DNA of 64,000 nucleotides from Zingiber officinale (lineage: Eukaryota > Streptophyta > Magnoliopsida > Zingiberales > Zingiberaceae): positions 11,836,672 through 11,900,671 of the forward strand of contig NC_056001.1 in the NCBI RefSeq assembly GCF_018446385.1. Reading direction: 5' to 3'. How positions within the stretch are numbered: the first letter of the stretch is position 1; each line of letters begins with the position of its first letter. Below are positions 1 through 10,740 of this stretch, piece by piece. Both the position numbers and the translations under genes were made by a program. The notes below the pieces were generated by a model that made no database searches, was not told the origin of the DNA, and saw only the letters and a program-made list of their open reading frames with translations.

Positions 1-11
1 TTTTAATCTAA

Positions 12-1286
12 GATGATATTTGGTTCTCTCTTATAAATCAGAATGAGAATGAGTATCATAATATAGTAAAATGAGAATGAGTATCATGATATAGTGGAAT
101 GAGAATATGTATCATTCTTAAAACTAATGTTTGGTTAGTTTAATATTTTCAATCGGAATGAATTAAAATTTTCTTTTTTACCCTTAGAGGAAAATAAGAG
201 AAAAAATTAGATGGAAGAGAAAGCTGAATATGAGAGAAACATATGATGAGAGAGAATGATGAGAGAGAAAGTGTCATAAGAGATAAAGTATGATGGGAAA
301 AATGAAGAGAGAGAAAGTGTGATGAGAGAAAATGAGGAGAGAGTGTGATAGGAGAGATTGAGAAGAGAAAAATATGATGAGAGAGAAAGTGTGCTGAGAG
401 AGAAAAAGTGATAAGAAAAATGATGAGAAAATGTAATGAGAGAGAAAGTGTGATGGAAAAAATGAAGAGAGGGAAAGTGTGATGAGAGAAAATGAGGAGA
501 GAGAGTGTGTGATGGAAAAAATGAAGAGAGGGAAGTGTGATGAGAGAAAATGAGGAGAGAGAGTGTGTGATGGAAGAGAATGAAGAGAGAGAAAGTGTGA
601 TGAGAGAAAATATGGAGAGATAGTATGGTAAGAGAGATTGAGGAGAGAGAAAGTATGATGAGAGAGAATGCATGATGAAAAAATAAGGATAGAATGAAGA
701 GAGAGAAAATAATGAGGGAGAGTATGATGAGAGAAAATAGTAGAGAATCTGTGATGAGAGAGAATGAGGAGAGAGAGTATGATGGAAGAGAATAAAGAGA
801 GAGAAAGTGAAAGTGTGATGAAAAAAATATGGAGAGAGAGTATGGTAAGAGAGATTGAGGAGAGAGAAAGTATGATGAAAAAATGAGGATAGAATAAAAA
901 GAGAGAAAATAATGAGAGAGTGTGTGTGATGAGAGAGAATATAGAGAGAAAATGGTAGAGAATGTGTGATGAGAGAGAACGAGGATAGAAAAAATATGTT
1001 GAGAGAGAAAATGTGATAATAGAATGAGGAGAGAGAAAGTGTGATGAGAGAGAACAAGGAGAAAGAGTGAAATGAAAGAAAAATTGAACAAATATACTAA
1101 GGGTATTTTTATACAAACTTAATTCTTATTTCCATTCCATTAAAACCCAAGGGAGGAGGTGAGTTTCATCCATACCCAAATTTTTGGGATTCATTCCAAA
1201 ATCTTGATTCCATTCCCATCAACCAAACACAAGGTTTGAGAATGAATCCATTCTCTCATTCCTAAACCTCTAAACCAAACGCCACC
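12..1286. mobile_element. Harbinger-like non-autonomous DNA element (MITE) with expanded interior
   Basis: The two ends are imperfect inverted copies. The left end reads gatgatatttggtt and the reverse complement of the right end reads ggtggcgtttggtt, each followed by GGAATGAG-like sequence. The trinucleotide taa flanks both sides (9-11 and 1287-1289), which fits the 3-bp target duplication of PIF/Harbinger elements. No transposase is present. The interior is almost wholly a purine-rich tandem repeat. The TIR match is partial, so the superfamily call is tentative. Confidence 0.45.
190..1085. repeat. Purine-rich GA minisatellite, about 0.9 kb
   Basis: The plus strand is nearly pure A/G with regular T's. 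It is built from variants of gagagagaaagtgtgatgag and aaaatgaggagagag, with higher-order blocks of about 50-60 bp. Long open frames on the minus strand (149-1116) arise only because the repeat lacks stop codons; they encode monotonous Ser/Leu/His/Phe strings and are not genes. The tract lies inside the Harbinger-like element. Confidence 0.85.
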
Positions 1287-1289
1287 TAA

Positions 1290-2383
1290 ATGTTCCTATT
1301 TCGAAACCTAGATCGGATGTTGTTTAAATTTACAGGATCAGGAAAGGAGGAATGGATGATTATTATTGTGGACTAGATTAGTAGGATTAAGTATTTTATG
1401 AAAAAGAAATGAGATTTTTAACTTTTGTTTGAAAATGGTATGTCATTAAAGAAGATCGTCTTTGGTCGAGACAGGAGAAGAAAAGTTCCGGGTTCTAATT
1501 TTTTGGATAGGAAAAGAGATAAAGATTGTGAGGAGAAGAAGGGATGTCAAATAGATGAACTATTGTAACGGAATATGAAAGTATTGAGTTACGACCGATA
1601 AAAAGGGATGGCAGAAAAGCGGAAGCCGGTTGCTAGCTGGTTAGAAAAGAAAGTGATATAGTTAAGAGAGGGGGTGATGAGGATGATCGTCAGGAGAAAG
1701 AAGGGTGATCTTATAATTATTGGGAATGACATACCTAGAGTATAGAAAATCTCTATCAGAATCATCAAAACTAGAATTGGTGAAAGCATACCAAGAGGCA
1801 AAGGATTATTGAGCCATAAGAAAATGGAAAGTCTGAGAGAAGTAGAGAATGAATGATTTACTGGATCGTGTTGGGCGTGAGAGAAGAAAAGATTGAAGGA
1901 GAAGGTTCGCCGGAAAAGAAATCAGAGAAGATGAAGTGCAAAGTACTGAAGATGTCGACTACTTAGGGTTTTTATAAAGAACAATTTAATTGTAGTCGTT
2001 TAATCAAAATGGCATGTGCTTGAAGGGTCGTTGATTTGCAGGGAAATGCGTGTCGTTAGGTTGCACAAAGTAGTGTGTATCAGCGGTCACTTTGAGAGAC
2101 AAGGAGTGATGTCACGTGGCATCCACCCATAAATAGACGTTTGTGATGGACATGACAATTAAATCATTTCGCTGTCCGAGTGTCTTTCAACGTGCCCTTG
2201 GTACTTTTTCCCTGCTGAAGGGTTAGTCACTAACACGTAGTTTTTGGAAAAAAAATCGCCAAGTGCTTGGAGACGCGAATAAGAGCATGAATAATTGGAT
2301 AACCCTAATAAAAAGGGGCAGACAGGTGAAAACAGGACTTACCTTCTTCGACTATACTTGAAGAAGAGGCTAGTAATATGGCG
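1290..2383. other. Intergenic, no gene seen
   Basis: About 1.1 kb of mixed-composition sequence. Only short frames occur (for example 1589-1801 minus), with no recognisable domain. It may include diverged transposon DNA, but I see no ends or repeats that would prove it. Confidence 0.5.
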
Positions 2384-3064
2384 TGTAATAAACAGACCAG
2401 GAAATGACATGACGGGCAAAGTTAAGGTGACATGACAGTCAAAGTCAGGGTGATGTGGCAGTCAAAGTCAAGATAAGAGTATATTTCCAAGTTAGCTTCG
2501 TGGATTGCCCAGCATTAAGGTTCTTGAGTCTAGCTCAATCGAATAACAAGTCGAGCGAGAAAGGGTCGATCGGTTAGGATAAAATACCGGCCAAGCGTAA
2601 AGTACTTAGCTCCATAACTCTCCACGTGCGCCTGTTCGATTTACTGATCGAGCTTAAAGCACTTAAAATTATAAATCTATATATGCGCCATGCCGGATGA
2701 AATATTGGCCAAACCTAAAGCACTTAGCCCCATAACTCTCCTCGTGCACCTGCTCGGTTTACATATCGATAGAGCTTAAAGCACTCAGAACATAAAGCTC
2801 TATGTGCACCTGACCGGATGAAAGACCAATTGGGCCTAAAGTACTCAACATTATAAAACTCTATGTGCGCTCGACCGGATGAAAAACCAGTCAGGCCTAA
2901 AACAGTCAACATCATAAATCTCTCTGTGTACGTCTAGCCCAAATCTTCCTATATCTGTCTAAACAGATAAAAGGTATGTCGGATTCGAGGCGGTTAACTT
3001 TATAAAACTCTTCATGAACAGTTGGTCATAAGATCGATCGGAATTAGGAAACTTAGTTGCATAC
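2384..3064. mobile_element. LTR remnant, left part (split by a later insertion)
   Basis: This stretch begins TGTAATAAACAGACC and matches, piece by piece, the LTR at 47385-48641. Shared features are the repeated gtcaaagt(t/c)aaggtgacat units, then the aagcacttagc(t/c)(t/c)cataa units. The match resumes on the far side of the nested insertion at 15902-16664. The element is an old decayed LTR of unassigned family; only LTR sequence was recognised. Its orientation is uncertain. Confidence 0.55.
2580..2945. repeat. Tandem repeat of about 60 bp within the LTR remnant
   Basis: Five to six imperfect units are visible, each with a core like aaagcacttagc..cataa followed by ctc(t/c)(a/g)tgtgc.c(c/t)tg.ccgg. 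A single related unit sits at about 47,765 in the second copy of this LTR, so unit number varies between family members. Confidence 0.7.
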
Positions 3065-3665
3065 CACGCCCGGCTCAAGGCATAAGCCATTAAGACCTAT
3101 GCCTAGGGCCTTAATATTATTGGAGCCTATTGATTAAATAATTAAGTAAAGACATTAAACAAAATTAAATTGAGTCATTAATATTAACTAATGATAGCAT
3201 ACACATTAATAAATATATGCTAACCCATTAATGGCATTACACACATCCTTATTTCCTCATAATTAAAATTAGCCAAGATTTTATTTTATTTAATCTTATT
3301 TCCTCGTAATTGCACTTAGCCAAGATTTTATTCTATTTATTTATATATCTTATAAAACTAATAAACTTTTTTCCTTCTCAATATCTCTAAAAAAACCTTA
3401 ATTGTTATTTCACCAATACTTCGTGCCTATTTCTTTTCTCCTCATTAATTTTGTATGTTTATATTCTTTCATCGGTGTCTTTTTTCTTTTCTCATCACTA
3501 ATTTTGTACGTTTATGCTCTCTCGCTGATGATACTCTCATAGAACGACCTTCTCCTCCCTCGCTGATAATATTTTTTTCTCACTCTTTCTTTTTCTTCCT
3601 CGATCCATACAACGTAAAGTAAAATGCTTCATCAAAATTAAAATTAATAAAATTTTATTCACGTT

Positions 3666-4516
3666 TGATCCTGTCCGAAAACTGAATCAATGGACGCTGG
3701 GCACGTGGCGCTCTCCAAGCGACTGACGTAGATCTGCTGACTATCCGCCCGGACCTCCGGTGAACCTGCACAGAAGTCGGGCCGGGAAGGGGCTCCCGGC
3801 GACGATCCTCCGACGCTCAAGTCAGGCAAAGCTCAACCAGAAAGTGGCTCCAAGAATCGTAGAATGCGTACCTCCGACGAAGAGGGAGGACCTTTATATA
3901 GGGCTGTGGAGAAGCGAGTGCACACACACCGAGGTGTACACGTGTCCTTCCCATACCGTAGTGGGGGCTTGTCAGAGGAGCTTACCTGACACCATACTGC
4001 TACAGTTTGAGCACGTCTCTAATGGGACAGCAGATCCTTCTGCCGTCGGATTTTGAGTATGGTCCGCACGTAGAACATGCCCGCTATCAGAAAAAGATGT
4101 CCCTTGTCCTTTTCCCCCTTACTCCCGACCGGACGTCCGGTCGGCCAGCCTCCGCCTTACGTCCGACCGGACACATATAGTGGTCTACTTGGGAGATTCT
4201 TGGTAATGTGCTTTGTGGAGACTGTCAGCAGTATGCTACCTTATGTCTTCGGCCGAGCGTGACTTCCGCTCGGCCCTTCGTTCCTGTTCAATCGAGCGCC
4301 GGAACCCCGACTCCCATCGGGGCGCCTTTTGTCCGTCAGTTAAACATCGGTCGGCCATCCGGTCGGTCAACCACCCTTCTCAGGTCGGCCGATCGGCCCG
4401 ACCTTCTCTCGAGCGTCCGGTCGGTCCCTCCTTTTCCGATGGACCACCTGGCCCTTTGACTTCCACGTGGCGTCGACTCCTCAAAATGGGGGTCCCCTGT
4501 TCTTACCGCCGGATCA
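3666..4516 (-). repeat. 3' LTR of the Tat-like gypsy element
   Basis: 851 bp, bounded by TG and CA, nearly identical to 14813-15650. Frames inside it (such as 4213-4581) are chance, because the same DNA recurs as the other LTR. A purine-rich plus-sense tract for minus-orientation priming abuts it at 4517-4530. Confidence 0.9.
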
Positions 4517-4530
4517 CTTGCGTCCCCTTC
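4517..4530 (-). other. Probable polypurine tract of the gypsy element
   Basis: Read on the minus strand this is gaaggggacgcaag, directly before the 3' LTR, where second-strand priming is expected. It is short and imperfect. Confidence 0.4.
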
Positions 4531-6785
4531 AAGTCTAGTCGAAGGAGGCACTTAGTCCGACTGACTGGACTGCAAATCTAGCCGGGCGGCGCTTTCGTGC
4601 AATTATCCTCCGCTCGGTTTTCCGCAGGGATGGCCATAAGGTTAGTCAACAACAACATTCCTCGGATCTTCTCGTAACCTGCGTCAATCCTCGACATTAA
4701 GGCTGAGCATGCGCTCATTAAATGCCTCGAATGGCTGAATGCCACGTGGCGCACTGTCGTCATCGTACGGCGGCGGCGTGGTGCTTTGATGGGATCGAGG
4801 CGGTTCGAAATGGACGGTGTGATGCGCGCTTTGATTCCCGTGACCTGGATCCAACGGTGGAGGCCGCCCGGCCCCCGCCTTATAAAAACTTCGCTTCCTC
4901 CTCCGTCGTTTCACTTCTTCTCTCGCGTGCCTCCGGTTACTCCTCGCGCTCCAAAGTTCAGGCGGTCGTATTCTTCTGCTTCCCGCGATCCCCGGTGTTC
5001 CTCCTTCGGTCCCCCTTTTTCTTGTAAGGTTCTCCTCTTTTCTTTCTGCTCCTTGTGCTTTCTCCGCATTTCTTTCCCCAGTTTTCGCTCCCAAGGTACT
5101 CTTTTAGCTTGCTTTCGTCTTTCTTCTGCCTTTTTGCCTTTTCAATTTCTTCCAATCGGACCATGGCTAGCTCTTCTCATCCTGAAGACCAGTCCCTCGG
5201 CCCTTGGTACACTACCATGCAGTCACGATTTGATCAGCGTGACTTTGATATTCTGACCGATAATTTTGAAATCCCCGGTGATTTTGAACTTCTTTTAGCC
5301 GGTCCTTCCGCTCGGCCACACAGGCCGTCGCGCGGAGCTTTCTGTGTCTTCCGCGACCAGTTTACTGTCGGTCTGCGTTTCCCTGTACATCCCTTCATTA
5401 TAGATGTTTGTAATTTTTTCTGTGTTCCGCTCGGCAGTCTAGTACCCAACACCTTTCGTCTTCTCTGTGGTGTTGTTGTTTTGTTCAAGATCCATAACAT
5501 CCCCCTCCGACCAGAGGTCTTTTATTATTTCTATTACCCCAAGCAGTCCGAGCCGGGCACCTTCATGTTCCAAGCTCGGCCCGGCTTAGTCTTCTTTAAC
5601 AAACTACCTTCTTCCAATAAACATTGGAAGGAGTATTTTTTCTATATTCGTATGCCCGATCATGCCAACTTCCCGACCAAGTGGCAGGTCAACCTACCCC
5701 CCACTCCCGAGCTGAAGAAATTCAAGACCCGACCGGATTACCTCCAGGCTGCAAATATGCTAGCCGGTCTGCGGCTTGACATCAATAAGCTTCTTCACGA
5801 AGGAGTGATGTACATCTTCGACCTGAGTCCAACGCGGACTCCTCTTCCGAGCAGCTTCGGTAAGAATTTTACTTGGGCATATGCTTTAATTGCTAACTGA
5901 TTTCTCTTCTTTCCTTTGCAGCGGACATCGTCATGGAGTCAGTAATGACCGGCATTTTGAAGAAAAAGGCGGCAGCGCTCGAAGCCGCGGCAGCAAAGGA
6001 GATGGAGGCGCTCGGCATCCAGCCGGTCGGCTCGCACGAAGGAGAGAGCGGGACTCATGCAGAGTCGGCCGCTCAGGCCTCTCAGCAGAATGTGGCAAGC
6101 GGAGCCACCCCCGGCGGAGGACCAACTATCCAAGAGGAAGGTTCCGCTCGGGAGGAGGAGCAACCTCGACAAAAGAGGCGCCGAGTGGAGACTCCCCTAC
6201 GATCGGCTACCTCCGCAGTCCAACCATCCGAGCGGATCACTGCAACTGCTCGAGGCAAGGCTCCAGAGGTCGAGGCCATTTCGCCCGACCGGACGCCTTC
6301 TGAATGGGACGAGCCGGCAGCCCCTATTGAGGCTATTCCGGTCAACACTCTTCCGCCCGCTCGTCAACCAGTCCAGCGTTCGACCATTCATTCTCAATTT
6401 TCGGCGCCGGCTTCTGACCCTCTTTCGACCGCCGGTCGGACGACCCCCGGTCATGGCCGCACAGTACGAGTCACTCTTCATCTCCCGACTGAAGAGCTGC
6501 TTCCAGAAGCCGACCGACCAACCGCGCCCGAGCACACCATTACCTTGAAAGGGCCCCTAGCCGAGATGTGGGCCGACGCTCGGGCGCGCATCGCGATGAT
6601 CCCCCTCCGCAACTTGGCCAATAGCCACATGCAGGAGGCCACGGGGGTAAGTTCATTTTTTCCGAAGTTCTGCATGCATTTTTTCCGATCGGCCATTAAC
6701 AACTTCTCCTTTCTTTTGCATCAGAGATGGGTGGAGGAGATAGCAGTCTCCAACCGCTTGGCGATGGTGGACGAGGAGTTAAGGC

Positions 6786-7843
6786 TGTTGGGACCTTGAC
6801 GTCCGCTAGAGGGGGGTGAATAGCGGCTCACCCAAATCGTTCGCTTCCTACGTTGTTAGCTTGCGCAGCGGAATAATACAAAAATAAACAAGCTAAACAA
6901 AATATAAGACAAGAAAGAATGCAAACCAAGCTACACGATCATTTACGTGGTTCGGAGATAAAGCTCCTACTCCACGGCGTGTCCGTAAGGTGGACGATCC
7001 CTATCCGTCGGTGGATTACTCCCCGGAAGACCTCCGGCTAGCTCAAACTCCTTGTGGGTGGAGAAACCTCACCACAAACTCACCAAGACCTCTTGGACAC
7101 AAGGAAAACTCTTGAGCACTTGTAGACTACTAATTAGACCTTAACCAAGTCTAATTTCGTCAACTCAAACCAAGCTCCCAAGCTTTGGTTTTATAGCCCG
7201 CGGGTTGAAAACCTCGCCTACCAGTCGACTGCTAAAACATGCAGTCGACTGCCCTCTGTGGAAATTCGACCGTTACACCCCAACGGCTCGATTTCACACA
7301 TTCTGTTCACTGCTAGTCGACTGCCCCAGTCGACTGCACCAGTCGACTGCTAAAACATGCAGTCGACTGCTACAGTACTGCTACAGTAACGCTACAGTAC
7401 TGCTACAGTAAACCCTAATTCTTGTATTTTACTCCGAGTACAATCTCTCAGCACTCGTCCCTGCCCGACCAACCTAGACCTAGCCTTCTAGCCTCCTCCA
7501 TCAGCCTTGCGTCCCTCGGATGCCTCCCCATCCTTCACGTCTTGCCTTCTGGAGCTTCCATCGGCCTTGTCATTGTTGTCGGGTCTTCCTTTGCCAAGAG
7601 GTCGTGCCTCCGGGACTTCATCCATTGCCAAGTTACACTTGGACTTACGTTGCCAAGACTACATGCTTGGACTTACACCGCCAAGACTCATCCTTGGACT
7701 TTCCTCCTTTGCCAAGATCACACTTGGACTTCCTTGTTGTACCTGTATCCTGCACACTCACAATGCATATCAAATACAACAATAAACCTAACTTAAACCT
7801 TTGCCCAAACATCAAAACCTAGGGTCACTAGATTGCTCCAACA
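6786..7843. mobile_element. LTR-like insert (probable solo LTR) inside the aORF
   Basis: It begins TGTTGGGACC and ends GCTCCAACA, and the duplication aaggc flanks it perfectly (6781-6785 and 7844-7848). These are the marks of an LTR-element insertion; at 1,058 bp and without coding sequence or a second LTR it is best read as a solo LTR. It holds its own tandem and palindromic repeats (7205-7400 and 7620-7735). Confidence 0.75.
7215..7405. repeat. Clustered CAGTCGACTG palindromes and gctacagta units
   Basis: The self-complementary decamer cagtcgactg or close variants occurs about six times between 7,215 and 7,370, twice within aaacatgcagtcgactgc. It is followed by four gctacagtac-like units. 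Further on (7620-7735) are four units of about 33 bp of the type gccaaga..acacttggactt, each able to fold as ccaag/cttgg. All are internal to the LTR-like insert. Confidence 0.75.
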
Positions 7844-8804
7844 AAGGCAACTGAAAGCAGCAGGCGGTTCGTCCGGTTCTCACGGCCTGAAGTACTCTGA
7901 GCTGCAGAAGGAGCTCAAAAAGACTCAAAATTTGCTGGCGGTCGAACAGAAGAAGACGGCCGATCAGGCCCACGCCTTGGCCGAGTCCGAGCGACAAGTC
8001 AAGTCGCTTGACACAAAGATAACCCTGGCCACCACTCGGAAAAACACGGCCATCTCCGATATGGAGAAAAAGAATGTTGAGGCTCGGGGATTGGAGCAGA
8101 AGGTCAAAGAGCTGATGGAGCAGCTCGACCGAGAGAAGGCGGGCCGCGCGGCCGACGCAATCAAGCATAAGGACGAGCTGAAAACTCTACAAGAATCCCT
8201 CGATGCGTCTCAATTGGCCTTCAAAGAATACCAAGAGGCCGAGCCAAGCCGGGTTGCTGATCTGAGACAAACTTACATCCGCTCGCCCAAATTTTCAAAA
8301 AAAGTTTGCGAGCGAATGTACACTGCTTTCGACCTTGCCATGGCCGCCGCCACCACTACCTACTTGAAGTCCAAGGGGCAACTTCCCGAGTTCCACGTCA
8401 TCCCGGCCGCCGACCAGGTGGCGCTTCTTGACAATATACCGAAGGATCTCTATGACTATCTAGAGTAGGAAGTTAATATGTAATTCGGCCGCTCGGCCAA
8501 AAATGATCCTTTTTTGTACTTAGCCGCTCAGCTTGAAGTTTTATTTTTAATGCAATGTTTTCCTTTCGCGTACTTTGCCCCTTTAGCTAGCTAATATGTG
8601 TTGTTCGCCCATCTATTATCACACCTCTAGCATCCGAAAGGGATTTTTACGAAGTATTTGGCGTGACCCTTCCGTTCGGCTAAATATGTAATATTCCGCT
8701 TTGATAGTAGAGCCGATGAAGTACTTTTGGGTTCTGAGCCGAGCGGAACGTAGAGACGGTCGAACGATATTGACGGCGAGTTTCTTGGACACTTGCAGTC
8801 CTTT

Positions 8805-9500
8805 TTATTGGCCTCATCCGCTCGGAGGGTTTATAGACGCCGGCTCGTCTCTCGATATTTATCGTCGGAGCTTGACGGTATTCCGCTCGGAGGGTTTATA
8901 GACGCCGGCTCGTCTCTCGATTTTTAACGTCGGAGCTCGACGGTCTTCCGCTCGGAGGGTTTATAGACGTCGGCTCGTCTCTCGATTTTTAACGTCGGAG
9001 CTCGACGGTCTTCCGCTCGGAGGGTTTATAGACGCCGGCTCGTCTCTTTAACGTCGGAGCTCGACGGTCTTCCGCCGGAGGGTTTATAGACGCCGGCTCC
9101 GCTCTCGATTTTTAACGTCGGAGCTCGACGATCTTCCGCCGGAGGGTTTATAGACGCCGGCTCTCTCGATTTTTAACGTCGAACTCGACGGTCTTCCCTT
9201 CGGAGGGTTTATAGACGCCGCTCGTCTCGATTTTAACGCCGGAGCTCGACGGCCTTCCGCCGGAGGGTTTATAGACGCCTCGTCTCGATTTTTAACGCCG
9301 GAGCTCGACGGCCTTCCGCCGGGTTTAGGTGACGGCTCGTCTCTCGATTTTTAATGTCGGAGCTCGACGGTCTTCCGCTCGGAGGGTTTATAGACGCCGG
9401 CTCGTCTCTCGATTTTTAACGTCGGAGCCGACGGCCTTCCGCTCGGAGGGTTTATAGACGCCGGCTCGTCTCTCGATTTTTAACGTCGGAGCTCGACGAC
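8805..9500. repeat. Minisatellite of about 65 bp, about 11 copies, in the Tat element 3' region
   Basis: The core ggagggtttatagacgccgg recurs about every 60-65 bp, followed by ctcgtctctcgatttttaacg and tcggagctcgacggt. About eleven copies are present; several middle ones are shortened. The array lies between the end of integrase and the end of the antisense ORF. Variable tandem repeats in this 3' region are known for Tat/Ogre elements and can seed genomic satellites. Confidence 0.9.
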
Positions 9501-9624
9501 CATTAAGGCTAATCTTGACACTGTCGTTCGGCGAAGCTATTTGCCATCCTTTAATTATTTCTGCTTCCTGCATTACAAGGACATAGGCGGCCAAAACATA
9601 TATAAAATTACATCAACGCACCTC

Positions 9625-10701
9625 TCACCCAGCTCGGTACGGCTGGAGATGATTCGCGCTCCATGGTCGATCTAGCTGCCGCCCGTCTTCATCCTCCAAA
9701 TAATAAGCACCTGAACAAAGTTTCTCGATGATTTTGAAGGGGCCTGCCCAAGGAGCTTCTAGCTTGCCGACGTCGCCGACCGGCTTTACTTTCTTCCAGA
9801 CAAGGTCGCCGACCTGGAATGATCTGGGGATTACGCGCCGGTTGTAGTTTTGCTTCATCCGTTGCCGGTACGCCATTAGCCGGACGGACGCCTTGGCTCG
9901 CTCCTCATCAACCAAATCCAGCTCCATGTTCCTCTGCTCGGCGTTGTCATCATCATAATTCTGGATCCGGACGGAATCGACGCCGACTTCGACAGGAATC
10001 ACCGCTTCGCCGCCGTACACCAGATGGAAAGGTGTGGCGCCCGTTCCTTCCTTTGAGGTCGTTCGGATGGCCCATAGGACGCTCGACACTTCATCCACCC
10101 AACTTCCTCCCAGATGGTCGAGCCGGGCGCGCAGAATACGAAGAATTTCCCGATTGGCTACTTTGGCTTGACCATTGCTCTGGGGGTATGCCACGGACGT
10201 GAAGTGTTGCTCAATGCCATAACTTGTGCACCAATCTTCGAGCAACTTTCCAGTGAATTGCCGTCCGTTGTCGGAAACGAGTCGGCGAGGGATGTCGAAC
10301 CGACAGATAATATGTTGTCAGATAAACTTCTTGACCATCTGCTCGGTGATCTTGGCTAGCGGGTCGGCCTCCACCCACTTAGAAAAATAATCGACCGCCA
10401 CCAGTAGAAATTTCCGTTGCCCGGTCGCCATGGGAAACGGACTCACTATATCTATTCCCCATTGGTCGAACGGACAGGACACAATAGCTGCCTTCATTTC
10501 CTCAGCCGGTCGGTGTGAGAAATTATGATACTTTTGGCAAGAAAGGCACGTCGACACGGTCCGAGCGGCGTCTGCTTGTAAGGTTGGCCAGAAGTATCCG
10601 GCCAGCAGGATCTTCTTAGCCAGCGATCGTTCGCCCGGATGTCCTCCACACGATCCTTGATGCACTTCTTGGAGGATGTACGCCGCGTCTTCCGAGCTCA
10701 C
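9625..10701 (-). mobile_element. Integrase region of the Tat-like element
   Basis: Minus-strand sequence shows a zinc-finger part with H..H..CLSCQKY, the catalytic-core motif QWGIDIVSPF, and the downstream motif YPQSNGQAKVANREI, which are typical of Ty3/gypsy integrases. The C-terminal part has FQVGDLVWKKV and ends near the tandem repeats without a chromodomain. It belongs to the decayed pol of the element. Confidence 0.9.
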
Positions 10702-10740
10702 GCATTTCAGCAGCGGGCGGGAGAAAGCCTTCTTGTAGAG

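Larger units (their letters stand above)
5163..8468 (+). mobile_element. Antisense extra ORF (aORF) of the Tat-like element, spliced
   Basis: This frame is opposite to gag-pol and lies between the tandem repeats and the 3' LTR. The first open part (from ATG at 5163) has the look of the plant 'putative gypsy-type transposase' domain found in Tat extra ORFs: a folded, Phe/Pro-rich N-terminal part with the stretch RPEVFYYFYY. Two plausible introns follow GT-AG rules: 5860-5921 (gtaag to ttgcag) and 6647-6724 (gtaag to catcag). Later parts are Ala/Glu/Pro-rich, then a long coiled coil rich in Lys/Glu/Gln (about 7880-8240), ending at 8468 with KDLYDYLE. The 6786-7843 insert interrupts it. Introns and an own promoter are reported for aORFs in this lineage. 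The function of such ORFs is unknown. Confidence 0.75.

Noticed and set aside
149-1116. Three overlapping minus-strand frames of about 280-300 codons
   Set aside because: They are products of the stop-free purine minisatellite, in all three frames, with monotonous Ser/Leu/Phe/His content.
4077-4581. Small plus- and minus-strand frames
   Set aside because: They lie inside an LTR and recur, with changes, in the other LTR at 15342-15667; no protein domain.
8805-9500. CRISPR-like regular spacing
   Set aside because: The whole 65-bp unit repeats, including the supposed spacers; it is a minisatellite inside a plant retrotransposon.
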